From positions 470,347-534,346 of the forward strand of contig NZ_VUOC01000001.1 in the NCBI RefSeq assembly GCF_008386695.1: DNA of 64,000 bases, read 5' to 3'. The translations under genes and the position numbers were made by a program. This stretch comes from Chitinophaga agrisoli (GTDB lineage: Bacteria > Bacteroidota > Bacteroidia > Chitinophagales > Chitinophagaceae). Under the pieces are notes generated by a model, which was given only the letters and a program-made list of their open reading frames with translations, did no database searches and was not told the origin of the DNA. Shown piece by piece: positions 18,128 through 26,621 of the stretch (position 1 is the stretch's first letter; each line of letters starts with the position of its first letter).

Positions 18128-19330
18128 ATGATATTCAAGATCGCTTTCAAAAACCTGCTGCACCGGCCACTACGCAGCCTCACCAGCTGGCTGTTGCTTA
18201 CCTGTGCCAGTGGTATGCTGGCACTGTTGCTGCTGGTGCAGGCGCAGGCGGGTCATCAGTTTGAAGACAATGTGGCCGGCATCGATATGGTACTGGGCGC
18301 TAAGGGCAGCCCGCTACAGCTTATCCTATCCACCGTATATCATGCAGACGCCCCCACGGGCAATATCCGTTTGCAGGAAGCACAACGCTGGATGCAGCAT
18401 CCCATGGTACGCATGGCCATTCCCCTGGCGCTGGGCGATAGTTATAATGGTTTCCGTATTGTGGGCAGTACGCCGGCCTATATTCTACATTATGGCGGAC
18501 AAATGGCCAGTGGACGGCTTTTTAAATCGTCTATGGAAGTAGTGGTAGGCAGCATAGTGGCGCAGCGTAACCATCTTCATATCGGCAGCCGGTTTAACGG
18601 CATGCATGGCCTGGGCGCTGCGGGGCATGTGCATGAAGGACAGCCTTATACCGTAACAGGTATATTATCACCGGCAGATAATGTGCTGGACCAGTTGGTT
18701 ATCACGGCTGTAAACAGCGTATGGGATATTCATGCCCATCATGACGACGATGATGGGGATGAAGCGCCGGCACATGATACCAGCCGGCAGATCACGGCTG
18801 TGCTGTTACAGTTCCGCAGCCCTATGGCGCAGTTGCAGTTCCCCCGCTGGATCAATGAGCAGACGAATATGCAGGCGGCCGTACCGGCCATTGAAGTGAA
18901 CCGGCTGTTATCGCTGATGGGCAGCGGTATCCAGCTATTGCGCATTATTGGCTGGCTGCTGATGGCGCTGGCCGTGAGCAGCATATTTTTTATGCTGCTG
19001 CAGTCGCTGGAGGAGCGGCGTTACGAACTGGCCCTGCTGCGTAGTATGGGCGCACAGCGGGTGCAATTATTGTCCCTGCTGCTGTTGGAAGCCGCTTTTC
19101 TGGGACTGGCCGGTATTATCAGCGGTTACCTGTTGAGCCGGGGCATCCTGGGTATCATACAGCCAGGTTTAGCGCAGCAGTTCCATTATACCATGCGGCA
19201 CTGGTGGCAACCCGGGTATGCAGAAGGCGGCCTGGCGCTGCTTACCTGGTTTATTTGCCTGGCAGCCGGGCTGCTGCCCGGTATCCGGGCTTTCCGCTTG
19301 AATATCTCAAAAACCTTAGCACATGTTTAG
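18128..19330 (+). CDS. FtsX/MacB-type ABC permease with a His/Asp-rich loop
   Basis: A 400-residue permease from the ATG at 18128; a TTG at 18071 would add an unlikely 19-residue extension. It has one N-terminal membrane helix (about 20-40), a large extracytoplasmic domain, then three C-terminal helices with the FtsX-like segment (LEERRYELALLRSMGAQR). The large domain contains a metal-ligand-rich loop, IHAHHDDDDGDEAPAHD, at residues 201-217, plus scattered His (HGLGAAGHVHEG). The loop suggests zinc sensing or binding outside the membrane. The stop overlaps the next gene by 8 bp. Confidence 0.88.
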   Translation: MIFKIAFKNLLHRPLRSLTSWLLLTCASGMLALLLLVQAQAGHQFEDNVAGIDMVLGAKGSPLQLILSTVYHADAPTGNIRLQEAQRWMQHPMVRMAIPLALGDSYNGFRIVGSTPAYILHYGGQMASGRLFKSSMEVVVGSIVAQRNHLHIGSRFNGMHGLGAAGHVHEGQPYTVTGILSPADNVLDQLVITAVNSVWDIHAHHDDDDGDEAPAHDTSRQITAVLLQFRSPMAQLQFPRWINEQTNMQAAVPAIEVNRLLSLMGSGIQLLRIIGWLLMALAVSSIFFMLLQSLEERRYELALLRSMGAQRVQLLSLLLLEAAFLGLAGIISGYLLSRGILGIIQPGLAQQFHYTMRHWWQPGYAEGGLALLTWFICLAAGLLPGIRAFRLNISKTLAHV

Positions 19331-20057
19331 TAGTACACAACGGTATTTATTGGCCGCCGGCGCTTTTTTGCTGGTGTCTTGTACGGATATCAGCCGGTTT
19401 TGCCGGCATAATGGTAATGGGTATCTGCAAAGATGGTTAGCAGCGAGGGCGGCAGGGATAGGGAATATGGGGGAAGGGATTGGGGGTAATGTTGTTAAAG
19501 CTTTTACGGTGGGTGGGATCAATGAGCAAGCGCATATTGTAACCGCGGTGGGCACTGCTGGAGACGCCACGGAGATCATCCCGGTGGATGGCCCACTGTT
19601 GGCGGGTGCAAACGCCGTTTCCCAGGCCGTTTTACCCGTTGCGCCTTCCGTCCACCCCGCCCGGGAGCAGGACCAGCCGCCACGTTCCGTTACCTGGCGG
19701 CAGCTGAAAGACGTGGTCTTTAACCGCATATGGGACGAAAAAATGGATATGCCGATGCTGTACCCTCAGTTTAGCCGCGGTATCAAGAGCCTGAACGGTG
19801 CTTATATCCGTATTGCAGGTTATGTGATCCCGCTGGATGTGAATGGCGGCATTTATGTGCTCTCCGCCAATCCTAACAATGCCTGCTTCTTTTGCGGCGG
19901 CGCCGGACCGGAGTCTGTGATGGCGTTAAAACTAAAACCCGGACATGCGCGGTTTAAGACGGACGATTACCTGACCTTTACCGGAAAGCTGCGGCTCAAT
20001 GAGAAAAATATTTACGAATTATATTATAACCTCGATGGGGCAGCTATCGCAAACTAG
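19323..20057 (+). CDS. DUF3299-like lipoprotein of the zinc-associated ABC system
   Basis: A 244-residue protein whose start overlaps the permease stop, so the two are translationally coupled. A signal peptide with lipobox (FLLVSC) ends near residue 20. A low-complexity linker runs to about 115. The conserved part begins VTWRQLKDVVFNRIWDEKM and continues with IRIAGYVIPLD and ACFFCGGAGPES. The layout matches DUF3299 proteins (GYVIPL, then a Cys-rich block), but the usual CIHVPPPPPNQ block is replaced by CFFCGG. Proteins of this family accompany the MacB-like zinc-regulated ABC genes of Pseudomonas. Function is unknown. Confidence 0.72.
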   Translation: MFSSTQRYLLAAGAFLLVSCTDISRFCRHNGNGYLQRWLAARAAGIGNMGEGIGGNVVKAFTVGGINEQAHIVTAVGTAGDATEIIPVDGPLLAGANAVSQAVLPVAPSVHPAREQDQPPRSVTWRQLKDVVFNRIWDEKMDMPMLYPQFSRGIKSLNGAYIRIAGYVIPLDVNGGIYVLSANPNNACFFCGGAGPESVMALKLKPGHARFKTDDYLTFTGKLRLNEKNIYELYYNLDGAAIAN

Positions 20058-20073
20058 CCAGCTAGTTTTGTCT

Positions 20074-20081
20074 TACCTTTG
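20074..20081 (+). promoter_or_regulatory. Candidate internal -7 element before the SCO1 gene
   Basis: TACCTTTG matches TAnnTTTG exactly, 25 bp before the SCO1 start and in the same sequence context (TACCTTTGCAG) as the purN promoter. It could give the SCO1 and repressor genes expression independent of the zinc-regulated promoter. No -33 element is clear. Confidence 0.45.
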
Positions 20082-20106
20082 CAGGTAGATTAAAAAGCGG
20101 GGCTTT

Positions 20107-20733
20107 ATGTCAAAAAAGAGCGTATTCTATATAATTTTCTTTGGGGTGCTTACCATTGCCTTTTTAGCGTATGCAGGATCTGTGATCATGGACGAAACCG
20201 GCAGTTTCTTTGGAAAGGAGAAATTACCGGTACTGGGCAGCCCCGGACATGTGATAGGCGGTTTTTCCTTTACGGACCAGGACGGCCGTACCATTACCAG
20301 CAAAGATGTACAAGGCAAGATATATGTGGCGGAATACTTTTTTACCACCTGTACCGGTATCTGCCCCAAGATGAACAAGAACATGGAAAAGGTATATGCC
20401 GCCTATAAGGATAACCCGGACTTCCGCATACTTTCCCATACGGTAGACCCGGAACATGACAGCGTACCTGTTTTAAAAGCTTATGCAGAAAAACATGGCG
20501 CGGACAGCCGGAACTGGTGGTTCCTGACCGGTACCAAAAAAGAGCTGTATAAACTGGCCCGGGCGGGATATATGGTAGATGACGGCACGTATACCGGCGA
20601 AGAAGACTTTGTGCACACCCAATGGTTTTCCCTGGTAGACGGCGAAGGCCGTGTACGCGGCCTGTATGAAGGCACCAAAATATCTGATGTGGATAAGCTG
20701 ATCACGGATATAAAGCGGCTGATGGACGAGTGA
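20107..20733 (+). CDS. SCO1/SenC family protein
   Basis: A 208-residue membrane-anchored protein (N-terminal helix, residues 5-25) with a thioredoxin fold. It carries the SCO copper-binding motif TCTGICP (CxxxC) and the distal His in EDFVHTQWF. SCO proteins deliver copper to the CuA site of cytochrome oxidase subunit II or act as redox regulators. Its position inside a zinc-type island, immediately before the Zur-like gene, is unusual. It may be the assembly factor for the oxidase encoded at the window start, or a metal-stress gene. The next start lies 22 bp after its stop. Confidence 0.92.
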   Translation: MSKKSVFYIIFFGVLTIAFLAYAGSVIMDETGSFFGKEKLPVLGSPGHVIGGFSFTDQDGRTITSKDVQGKIYVAEYFFTTCTGICPKMNKNMEKVYAAYKDNPDFRILSHTVDPEHDSVPVLKAYAEKHGADSRNWWFLTGTKKELYKLARAGYMVDDGTYTGEEDFVHTQWFSLVDGEGRVRGLYEGTKISDVDKLITDIKRLMDE

Positions 20734-20755
20734 TGTGCGGATAAAAACGGTTTTT

Positions 20756-21187
20756 ATGACAAACTACAATAAAGAACTGATCGGTGAGATATTACGAGGC
20801 AGCCACCTGAGCGTAACCGATACGCGGGTGAAGATCCTGGAGCTGTTTATGAAAAGTAATGGCGCGCTGGAGCACAGCGATTTTGAGAAGAAACTGAACG
20901 GCCAGGCCTTTGACCGGGTAACTATCTACCGTACACTACAGGCCTTCATGGATAAAGGCATTATCCATAAGATCCCTACCACGGATACCTCTGTACAATA
21001 TGCCTTGTGTAAATCTGCCTGCTCAGAACATGACCACCACGATCATCATGTTCATTTTAAATGCGAAGAATGCGGCAATACCCTTTGCCTGGAAGATACT
21101 GATATCCCTTCTATCCAGTTGCCCAATGGCTATGCTATCCGCAATGTAGAGGTGGTAGTGAGCGGGGTGTGTAAGGAATGTAAATGA
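20756..21187 (+). CDS. Fur-family transcriptional repressor, probably Zur
   Basis: About 143 residues from the ATG at 20756 (a GTG at 20735 is possible). A winged helix (VTDTRVKILELFMKSNGALE, then DRVTIYRTLQAF) is followed by the metal site EHDHHDHHVHFKCEECG. There are two CxxC pairs, C103/C106 and C139/C142, which form the structural zinc site. The His-rich linker and gene context favour Zur over Fur or PerR, but subfamily is inference. It ends the plus-strand half of the island, and the candidate operator at 17241-17253 would make the island autoregulated. Confidence 0.88.
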   Translation: MTNYNKELIGEILRGSHLSVTDTRVKILELFMKSNGALEHSDFEKKLNGQAFDRVTIYRTLQAFMDKGIIHKIPTTDTSVQYALCKSACSEHDHHDHHVHFKCEECGNTLCLEDTDIPSIQLPNGYAIRNVEVVVSGVCKECK

Positions 21188-21213
21188 TGTGTGGATGCGT
21201 ACATCCACACATC
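21186..21213. terminator. Bidirectional hairpin between the Zur-like gene and pepF
   Basis: A perfect 12-bp inverted repeat (GATGTGTGGATG and its complement) with loop CGTA starts within the repressor's stop codon and ends 8 bp before the convergent oligoendopeptidase stop. No strong T-run follows on either side, so termination would rely on the stem. Confidence 0.65.
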
Positions 21214-21220
21214 AATATTG

Positions 21221-22963
21221 TTAAGCAATTGCGTCCATCTCTTTCTTCACGAAATCTGCCAGTTCTTTCACGTAGGCAGGTGAAAAATCAAAACGGATAC
21301 CCGCTGCTTTGTATAACTCCGGTAAGGTTTTAGTGTTTCCCAGGCTAAGCGCCTTCACATAATTATCCAGGGCCTGCTGTTTGTTCTCCTTGTACTGTTT
21401 CCACATAGCGATAGCGCCCAGCTGGGCAATACCATACTCGATATAATAGAAAGGCACTTCGAACAGGTGCAGCTGCCGTTGCCAGTTGATGGCGCGATAG
21501 GTTTCCAGACCGCTCCAATCCACCACGTTGGGGGAGAATTCGTCCAGGATGCCTACCCAGGCGGCCGTACGCTCTGCTACCGTATGCTGCGGATGCTCGT
21601 AGATCCAGTGCTGGAATTTATCGATAGTGGCTATCCAGGGGAAGATGGAGATAGCGCGCTCCAGCTGCTGGCGGCGGGCGCGGCGCAACTCTTCCTTATC
21701 GCTGAAGAAGATATCCCAGTGATCCATGGTGAAGAGCTCCATGCTCATGCTGGCTACTTCGGCAATCTCCATGGGATATTCCTTAAAGGCGCTCAGGGCC
21801 AGGTTATGGCTCAGGAAGGAATGTACGGCATGGCCGCCTTCGTGCACCATGGTGGTGAGGTCCCTCATCTGGCCGGCGGCATTCATAAAAATGAAAGGCA
21901 CGCCGGTTTCTGCCAGCGGGCAGTTATAACCGCCGGGCGCTTTACCTATGCGGCTTTCCAGGTCCAGCCGGCCCATTTGCTGCATAACGCGCAGGCAGTT
22001 GCCAAAGAAAGGTCCCAGCTGGTCAAAGGTATCGATGGCTTTGTTCACCAGTTCCTCCCCGGTATGAAAAGGCTCCAGCGGTTTTGTGCCGGCCGGTTCC
22101 GCTTCTGTATCCCAGGGGCGCAGTACATCCAGCTGCAGCTTTTGTTGCTGGCGTTGCAGGATATCCTTCACCAATGGTAGTATATGTTCCTTTACGGCTG
22201 CATGGAACTGGAAACAATCCTCTTTTGTATAGTCAAAGCGGCCCAGATCTTCGAACTTATAATCGCGGTAATTGGCAAAGCCTGCATTTCTGGCTACCTG
22301 GTCGCGTTTGGTGACCAGTGAGGTATACAGCTGGTCCAGGGTGTCGCGGTCTTGCAGACGGCGTTCGCTGGTTTTGCGGTATACTTCCTCCCGCAGGGTG
22401 CGGTCGCTGCTCTCCAGGAATTTGGCGGCCTGTTGCAGGGTGTATTCCTTTCCGTTTACCTCGATGGTCATCTTGCCGTTGATGACGCCATATTGCTGCG
22501 CCATTACGCTCAACTCTGCCTGCAGAGGCACGTTCTCCTCACGGAACAGCTTTACCTGTTTGCGTACGCTGCGCAGGTATGTGGCATAATCCACGCCCAG
22601 CTCTTTAGCGAAGGAGCTATCCAGCAGTTTACGGTTCAGGGCATCCGCGTAAGGTTGCAGCTTAGGCTGGATCTCCATGAAGAAATAGGTGAATGCATCT
22701 TCCAATGCTTTGTTGGCGGTGTCGCAGGTCATGCGGATCTGGCGCCAGGCAGCATCTTCACTTACAACGGCGTCCAGCTCGCTGAGGTCTTTTAACCATT
22801 GCTCCAGGTCTTGCGCACTATTCAGCGGGCGCTGTTGCAGCGCCTCAAAATATGGCTGCAGCGCGTCCCAGGTGGTAACGGTAAAATCCTCCGGCAGGAA
22901 CCGGCGCAGCAGCTTTTCAATATTTGCGTTCATTGTATTCATCTTACTGTTCGTTGAATTCAT
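21221..22963 (-). CDS. pepF: M3-family oligoendopeptidase (PepF-like)
   Basis: About 580 residues. The zinc-metallopeptidase motif HEGGHAVH and a downstream glutamate-bearing helix (AEVASMSMELF) define the M3 family, which cleaves medium-length peptides in the cytoplasm. The exact start is uncertain. ATGs lie at 22963, 22942 and 22933; the open frame extends to a TTG at 22993, but that overlaps a terminator hairpin and is rejected. It is an independent minus-strand gene that converges with the zinc island. Confidence 0.92.
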   Translation of the reverse strand: MNSTNSKMNTMNANIEKLLRRFLPEDFTVTTWDALQPYFEALQQRPLNSAQDLEQWLKDLSELDAVVSEDAAWRQIRMTCDTANKALEDAFTYFFMEIQPKLQPYADALNRKLLDSSFAKELGVDYATYLRSVRKQVKLFREENVPLQAELSVMAQQYGVINGKMTIEVNGKEYTLQQAAKFLESSDRTLREEVYRKTSERRLQDRDTLDQLYTSLVTKRDQVARNAGFANYRDYKFEDLGRFDYTKEDCFQFHAAVKEHILPLVKDILQRQQQKLQLDVLRPWDTEAEPAGTKPLEPFHTGEELVNKAIDTFDQLGPFFGNCLRVMQQMGRLDLESRIGKAPGGYNCPLAETGVPFIFMNAAGQMRDLTTMVHEGGHAVHSFLSHNLALSAFKEYPMEIAEVASMSMELFTMDHWDIFFSDKEELRRARRQQLERAISIFPWIATIDKFQHWIYEHPQHTVAERTAAWVGILDEFSPNVVDWSGLETYRAINWQRQLHLFEVPFYYIEYGIAQLGAIAMWKQYKENKQQALDNYVKALSLGNTKTLPELYKAAGIRFDFSPAYVKELADFVKKEMDAIA

Positions 22964-22979
22964 CTTACTAAAATAAAAA

Positions 22980-23003
22980 ATTCCAGGCAACAATGCCTGG
23001 AAT
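22980..23003 (-). terminator. Rho-independent terminator upstream of pepF
   Basis: ATTCCAGGCA and its exact complement flank a 4-nt loop. On the minus strand a run of T (AATTTTTTATTTT) follows. It would end transcripts from the DUF5606 gene before pepF. Confidence 0.75.
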
Positions 23004-23063
23004 CAGTTTAATTATCAACTACGGAACATTGCTCATGAGCTCCTTTAAAGGGAAATCATGGCG

Positions 23064-23126
23064 CGGATAATTACGAATCTGATCTAACTGATGCTTAATT
23101 CGTAATCCGTAATTGATAATCCGTAA
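23064..23126. repeat. Heptanucleotide quasi-tandem array (nine 7-bp units)
   Basis: The stretch divides exactly into nine 7-bp units, best consensus TTCGTAA, between the DUF5606 stop and its terminator. Two units in the middle are degenerate. Other arrays of the same kind occur at 30425-30504 and 53761-53851. Confidence 0.55.
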
Positions 23127-23132
23127 ATAGTA

Positions 23133-23813
23133 TTACTCTTCCGTTTTCTTCTTACGGGTAGTGGTCTTTTTAGGCGCCGGGGCTTCTTCACCTTCGGCAG
23201 CAGGCGTTTCTTCCTTCTTAGCCCTTGGTTTCTTAGCCGGTTTTTCTGCAGGCGCAGCTTCCGCTTCAGCACCCGCATCTTCCTTAGCGGCAGCAGCTTT
23301 AGGGGCTTTTGCCTTCTTAGCAGGTTTTTCTTCAGCCGCAGCAGGCGCCGGGGCTGGTTCCGCAGCAGCGGTAAGGGCCTCTCCTTCAGCTGCTGCTTCA
23401 GGAGCCTGCTCTTCCTCCAGGACCTCGTCAAACTTCAGGAGATCATTGTTTTTGAGGATGGCAAACCATTTTACCATCTTCTTCATATCACTTACATATA
23501 CCTTTTCTTCGTCAAAAGAGGGGTATATGTTCCGGAAATAACCCTTGATGGTGTTATTATCGGCATTGGCGGCGATCACAGGGAATTCCGCCTCTTTTTC
23601 CTGCATAGCTTTAAAAACTTCTGCCAGGTTTACATTATCACCAGTGGTAAATACTTCAATACTCTCCAGCGGGGTAAAGTTGTGCACGCGGGATGAAACA
23701 AAGCGGGTGCTTTTGTCTTCCAGCGAACGGACAATAGCTCCATCCTGTTTGCTGGCTAATAATTGAAACAAACCACCCAAACCGGTTACTGCAACTATTT
23801 CTCTATACTGCAT
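23133..23813 (-). CDS. DUF5606-type protein with Ala/Pro/Lys-rich tail
   Basis: About 226 residues from the ATG at 23813; the open frame extends further upstream but the conserved part begins MQYREIVAVTGLGGLF. The first 145 residues form a compact Bacteroidota-specific domain (SSRVHNFTPLESIEVFTT, then DMKKMVKWFAILKNNDLL). The remainder is a low-complexity tail of alternating acidic, Ala/Pro and Lys-rich segments ending KKTTTRKKKTEE. The tail resembles nucleic-acid-binding histone-like tails. Function is not established. Confidence 0.8.
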   Translation of the reverse strand: MQYREIVAVTGLGGLFQLLASKQDGAIVRSLEDKSTRFVSSRVHNFTPLESIEVFTTGDNVNLAEVFKAMQEKEAEFPVIAANADNNTIKGYFRNIYPSFDEEKVYVSDMKKMVKWFAILKNNDLLKFDEVLEEEQAPEAAAEGEALTAAAEPAPAPAAAEEKPAKKAKAPKAAAAKEDAGAEAEAAPAEKPAKKPRAKKEETPAAEGEEAPAPKKTTTRKKKTEE

Positions 23814-23832
23814 GTTCAAATTTTTAGGAGCG

Positions 23833-23840
23833 CAAATATA
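23833..23840 (-). promoter_or_regulatory. Candidate -7 element of the DUF5606 gene
   Basis: The minus strand reads TATATTTG, an exact TAnnTTTG match, 20 bp upstream of the ATG at 23813. The -33 element is not clear. Confidence 0.45.
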
Positions 23841-23884
23841 AATAATTAATTTAAGATGGTTTAACGTAGTATACAGATTAATTA

Positions 23885-26458
23885 TTACTTTAATCTCTTG
23901 GCCAGTACTACCGGTAACTTCCAATGCTTTAGTCTCCCCTGGTTGTCAAACATCTCCATAAAAATAATGTATATCCCGGCAGCAAGGCTTTGTTTCTTTT
24001 CATCAAGGCCGTCCCAGATAATATGATTACGGTTGCCCAATACGCCGTTTTGCAGCAATTGCCGTACCGGTCTTCCTTGGCTGTCAAATATTGTGATGTT
24101 AGCGACACCGGGCTCCCGGATGTTGCAGCTGATCACTGCCAGATCATCCATGCCATCCAGATCCGGGGAAAATACGGAAGGGACAACGGTTACTTCGCCC
24201 GCCAGTTCCGGCAGCCCCAGTTGTTGGGAGTTGGCGATGCCGGGCGTGGCGTAACCGGCTGTAATGGCTGCCGGATACCAGTTATGGACATCTGCCGTAG
24301 CCAGTCCGGTACTTAGCCGCTCCAGGGATACGCCCTTGGTATTGCCCGCCAGGGGTAACTGCATGTCTGGGGAATAAGGCAGGGCATCTACCTCTTGGCC
24401 GGCAACGTTGTACAGCGCCAGTGTACCGCCTTCATTGGGTAACAATGGTAGGTTATTTACCTGCAACAGGTTCTCAGCGGCTTTACAGGTATAATACCGG
24501 CATAAAGCATCCGGATCACGCGTAAGGGCCAGGTATTGCCCTGGCAGTAGCAAACGGCCATCTGTTGATAAGGGAACCGGATTTTCCGGCCGACCATCAT
24601 CCCCCAACATGGAAATGTACAGACCGGAAAGGTCTATGACAGCATTGCCGTTGTTGTAGATCTCCACAAATTCCGGCGCGCCTTGCAAGGGATCGAATAA
24701 TAACTCGTTGATGATCACGGTGCTGCTATCCGGTGTTGTTGGTAAACCTGCTGTAACACTGTTGTGAAGACCGGCAGGTTGACCAGTGCAATCAGTAATA
24801 TTACTGGCTGTTATTGCATATATAGTGGCGTGCTGCAGGGGTGACGCCAAATGTAATTGAACAGTATTAAATAAGGGTGGCATCACGGTGGCGGCCGCAA
24901 CAGTTAATGCGGGGATGATATGATATGCCGCCACGTTCGCGGCCAGCATACTATCCAGGGTTTTATTGAAATATAATAGGATAGTATGCCTGTCAGGCAC
25001 ATAAGCGCGTTGCAGGTCTATAAAAGTGTTATCTGTAGTGGAACTTGCAACAGAGTTAGACGCACCCGGTGTACCGCCAGTTGGCGCTGTGGAAGGTTTC
25101 CAGTTGGCCTGACCGTTACAGGGCGCTGCAGGCGATATCATCTCCAGGCTCCAGCCACCTTTTTCTTTTATGGCATCTGCATACCAGTTTCGGTGGTAGG
25201 CTACCGCGTGCATCAGGCGGCCATCAGCTTCATATAAAGCCAGCGTATCTGTTTCATTACCAAGGGTAGGAAATTTATCCAGGGGTAACAGGTTTTGTTG
25301 GGAGAATAGTGATGTTTTATCTGTCCGGCAGAGCAGCACCAAACTATCCGGTTGCAGCGTATAAACTGGCAGCACTGTTGCTCCGCCCGTGGCGGCTAAC
25401 CGCCAACCCTGTAACTGTATATCATGAGGACTTACATTGCGCAACTCGATGAATTCTGCAGGTGGTAGACCTACCGATGGTTCAGGATCAGAAAATATTT
25501 CATGTATGAGTACCTGATAACGACCGGGTAGATAGTATAGGAAAGATACCCGGATGGTTTGCGCTATATTGCCGCCCGCATCGGTAATACCGTTTATTGT
25601 CAGCCGTACACTATCACCATCAGGAAAAGGCTGATCATAATACAGGTGTATACCATCTGCCTGCTGTATTACAGCTGCAGGAGCGCCTATATTATTATCT
25701 GCAATATATCTGGCTGCAGTAGTATCCACCCATTCAGAAAATTGTAATAACAATTCGCGGGCATTCAGCACTTTAACTGCTAGTAATTGCGGCGCCGTGG
25801 TATCTTTTACCAGCGGTATCACCTGTATATCATCAAAAAAATGTTTTTGAAAAAAAGACGCGGTAGATTGACGGATCAGTACACCAAAACAAACTGGTGC
25901 ATGTACCTGGGAATCTGTTATGCTGCCTTGCAAAAAATAGTTACGGCCTGTACCGGAAGTATCTATCCATAAATGCCAGGTATCCATTTCATCACAGGTT
26001 ACTTTCAGTTTTAATGTGACTGCGCGTTTGTTGGTAAGGCCATCACGTCCGTCAATTATCTTGTACGGCTCATGGTAAGGTGTTTTGCGATACAGGCAGA
26101 TCTCATCATCCTTACCGCCAATGCGCACGAAATACCCTGCTGTAGCGGGATGCAGCAGCTGACTGCTATCCGCCTGCAGGAAAACATCTGCATAGTTGTT
26201 GGAAGAGGTGTTGAGATCCAGCTGCATCCACCATTCCCATATAGCGGGTGCAGGAATATTGGCCGGCGCGTATAGTCCAAAATAGCTATCCGGTTGCAGC
26301 CAATTGCTTTGAAGACGGGCCTCATTTACCTGCCAGGCCGTATCTGTACCATGCCAGGGAACAGATGGTCCATTAAAAAATTCATGAATCTGTGCGTGAG
26401 AAAGTGTTGAGAACAGCAACATTAACAGCGCTACGCCTCCAATTACAGGCGTTCGCAT
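23885..26458 (-). CDS. Secreted lamin-tail-domain protein with FlgD-like C-terminus
   Basis: An 857-residue secreted protein with a signal peptide ending about residue 22. The first 215 residues form a jelly-roll-like beta domain. An Ig-like region follows, then a lamin-tail domain at about 313-425 (LIHEIFSDPEPSVGLPPAEF) and a second one from about 575 (VIINELLFDPLQGAPEFVEI). The last 90 residues (VFSPDLDGMDDLAVISC, ending in AAGIYIIFMEMFDNQGR) resemble the FlgD/gliding-motility-associated Ig fold used by T9SS cargo. It is probably a surface or secreted matrix protein. It is divergent from asd. Confidence 0.85.
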   Translation of the reverse strand: MRTPVIGGVALLMLLFSTLSHAQIHEFFNGPSVPWHGTDTAWQVNEARLQSNWLQPDSYFGLYAPANIPAPAIWEWWMQLDLNTSSNNYADVFLQADSSQLLHPATAGYFVRIGGKDDEICLYRKTPYHEPYKIIDGRDGLTNKRAVTLKLKVTCDEMDTWHLWIDTSGTGRNYFLQGSITDSQVHAPVCFGVLIRQSTASFFQKHFFDDIQVIPLVKDTTAPQLLAVKVLNARELLLQFSEWVDTTAARYIADNNIGAPAAVIQQADGIHLYYDQPFPDGDSVRLTINGITDAGGNIAQTIRVSFLYYLPGRYQVLIHEIFSDPEPSVGLPPAEFIELRNVSPHDIQLQGWRLAATGGATVLPVYTLQPDSLVLLCRTDKTSLFSQQNLLPLDKFPTLGNETDTLALYEADGRLMHAVAYHRNWYADAIKEKGGWSLEMISPAAPCNGQANWKPSTAPTGGTPGASNSVASSTTDNTFIDLQRAYVPDRHTILLYFNKTLDSMLAANVAAYHIIPALTVAAATVMPPLFNTVQLHLASPLQHATIYAITASNITDCTGQPAGLHNSVTAGLPTTPDSSTVIINELLFDPLQGAPEFVEIYNNGNAVIDLSGLYISMLGDDGRPENPVPLSTDGRLLLPGQYLALTRDPDALCRYYTCKAAENLLQVNNLPLLPNEGGTLALYNVAGQEVDALPYSPDMQLPLAGNTKGVSLERLSTGLATADVHNWYPAAITAGYATPGIANSQQLGLPELAGEVTVVPSVFSPDLDGMDDLAVISCNIREPGVANITIFDSQGRPVRQLLQNGVLGNRNHIIWDGLDEKKQSLAAGIYIIFMEMFDNQGRLKHWKLPVVLAKRLK

Positions 26459-26502
26459 AAAATAAATGGTTGGTGAGACTGCGAATATAGAGAATAAGAT
26501 AG

Positions 26503-26510
26503 TATTTTTG
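26503..26510 (+). promoter_or_regulatory. asd: Candidate -7 element upstream of asd
   Basis: TATTTTTG matches TAnnTTTG, 111 bp upstream of the asd ATG. The leader is rather long and the -33 element is not obvious, so this is tentative. Confidence 0.35.
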
Positions 26511-26621
26511 CGACTCCAAAATTCTGAAATGTAATATCATTCCAAAACGATCCCGTTGAACTCCAGCTAGTTAAATGCAGTGAACGTTCAACTTGGTCAT
26601 AAAAAACAATCTTTTTCCACA

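Noticed and set aside
22963-22993. TTG-initiated N-terminal extension of the oligoendopeptidase
   Set aside because: The extension overlaps a terminator hairpin and its T-run; ATG starts at 22963-22933 fit better.
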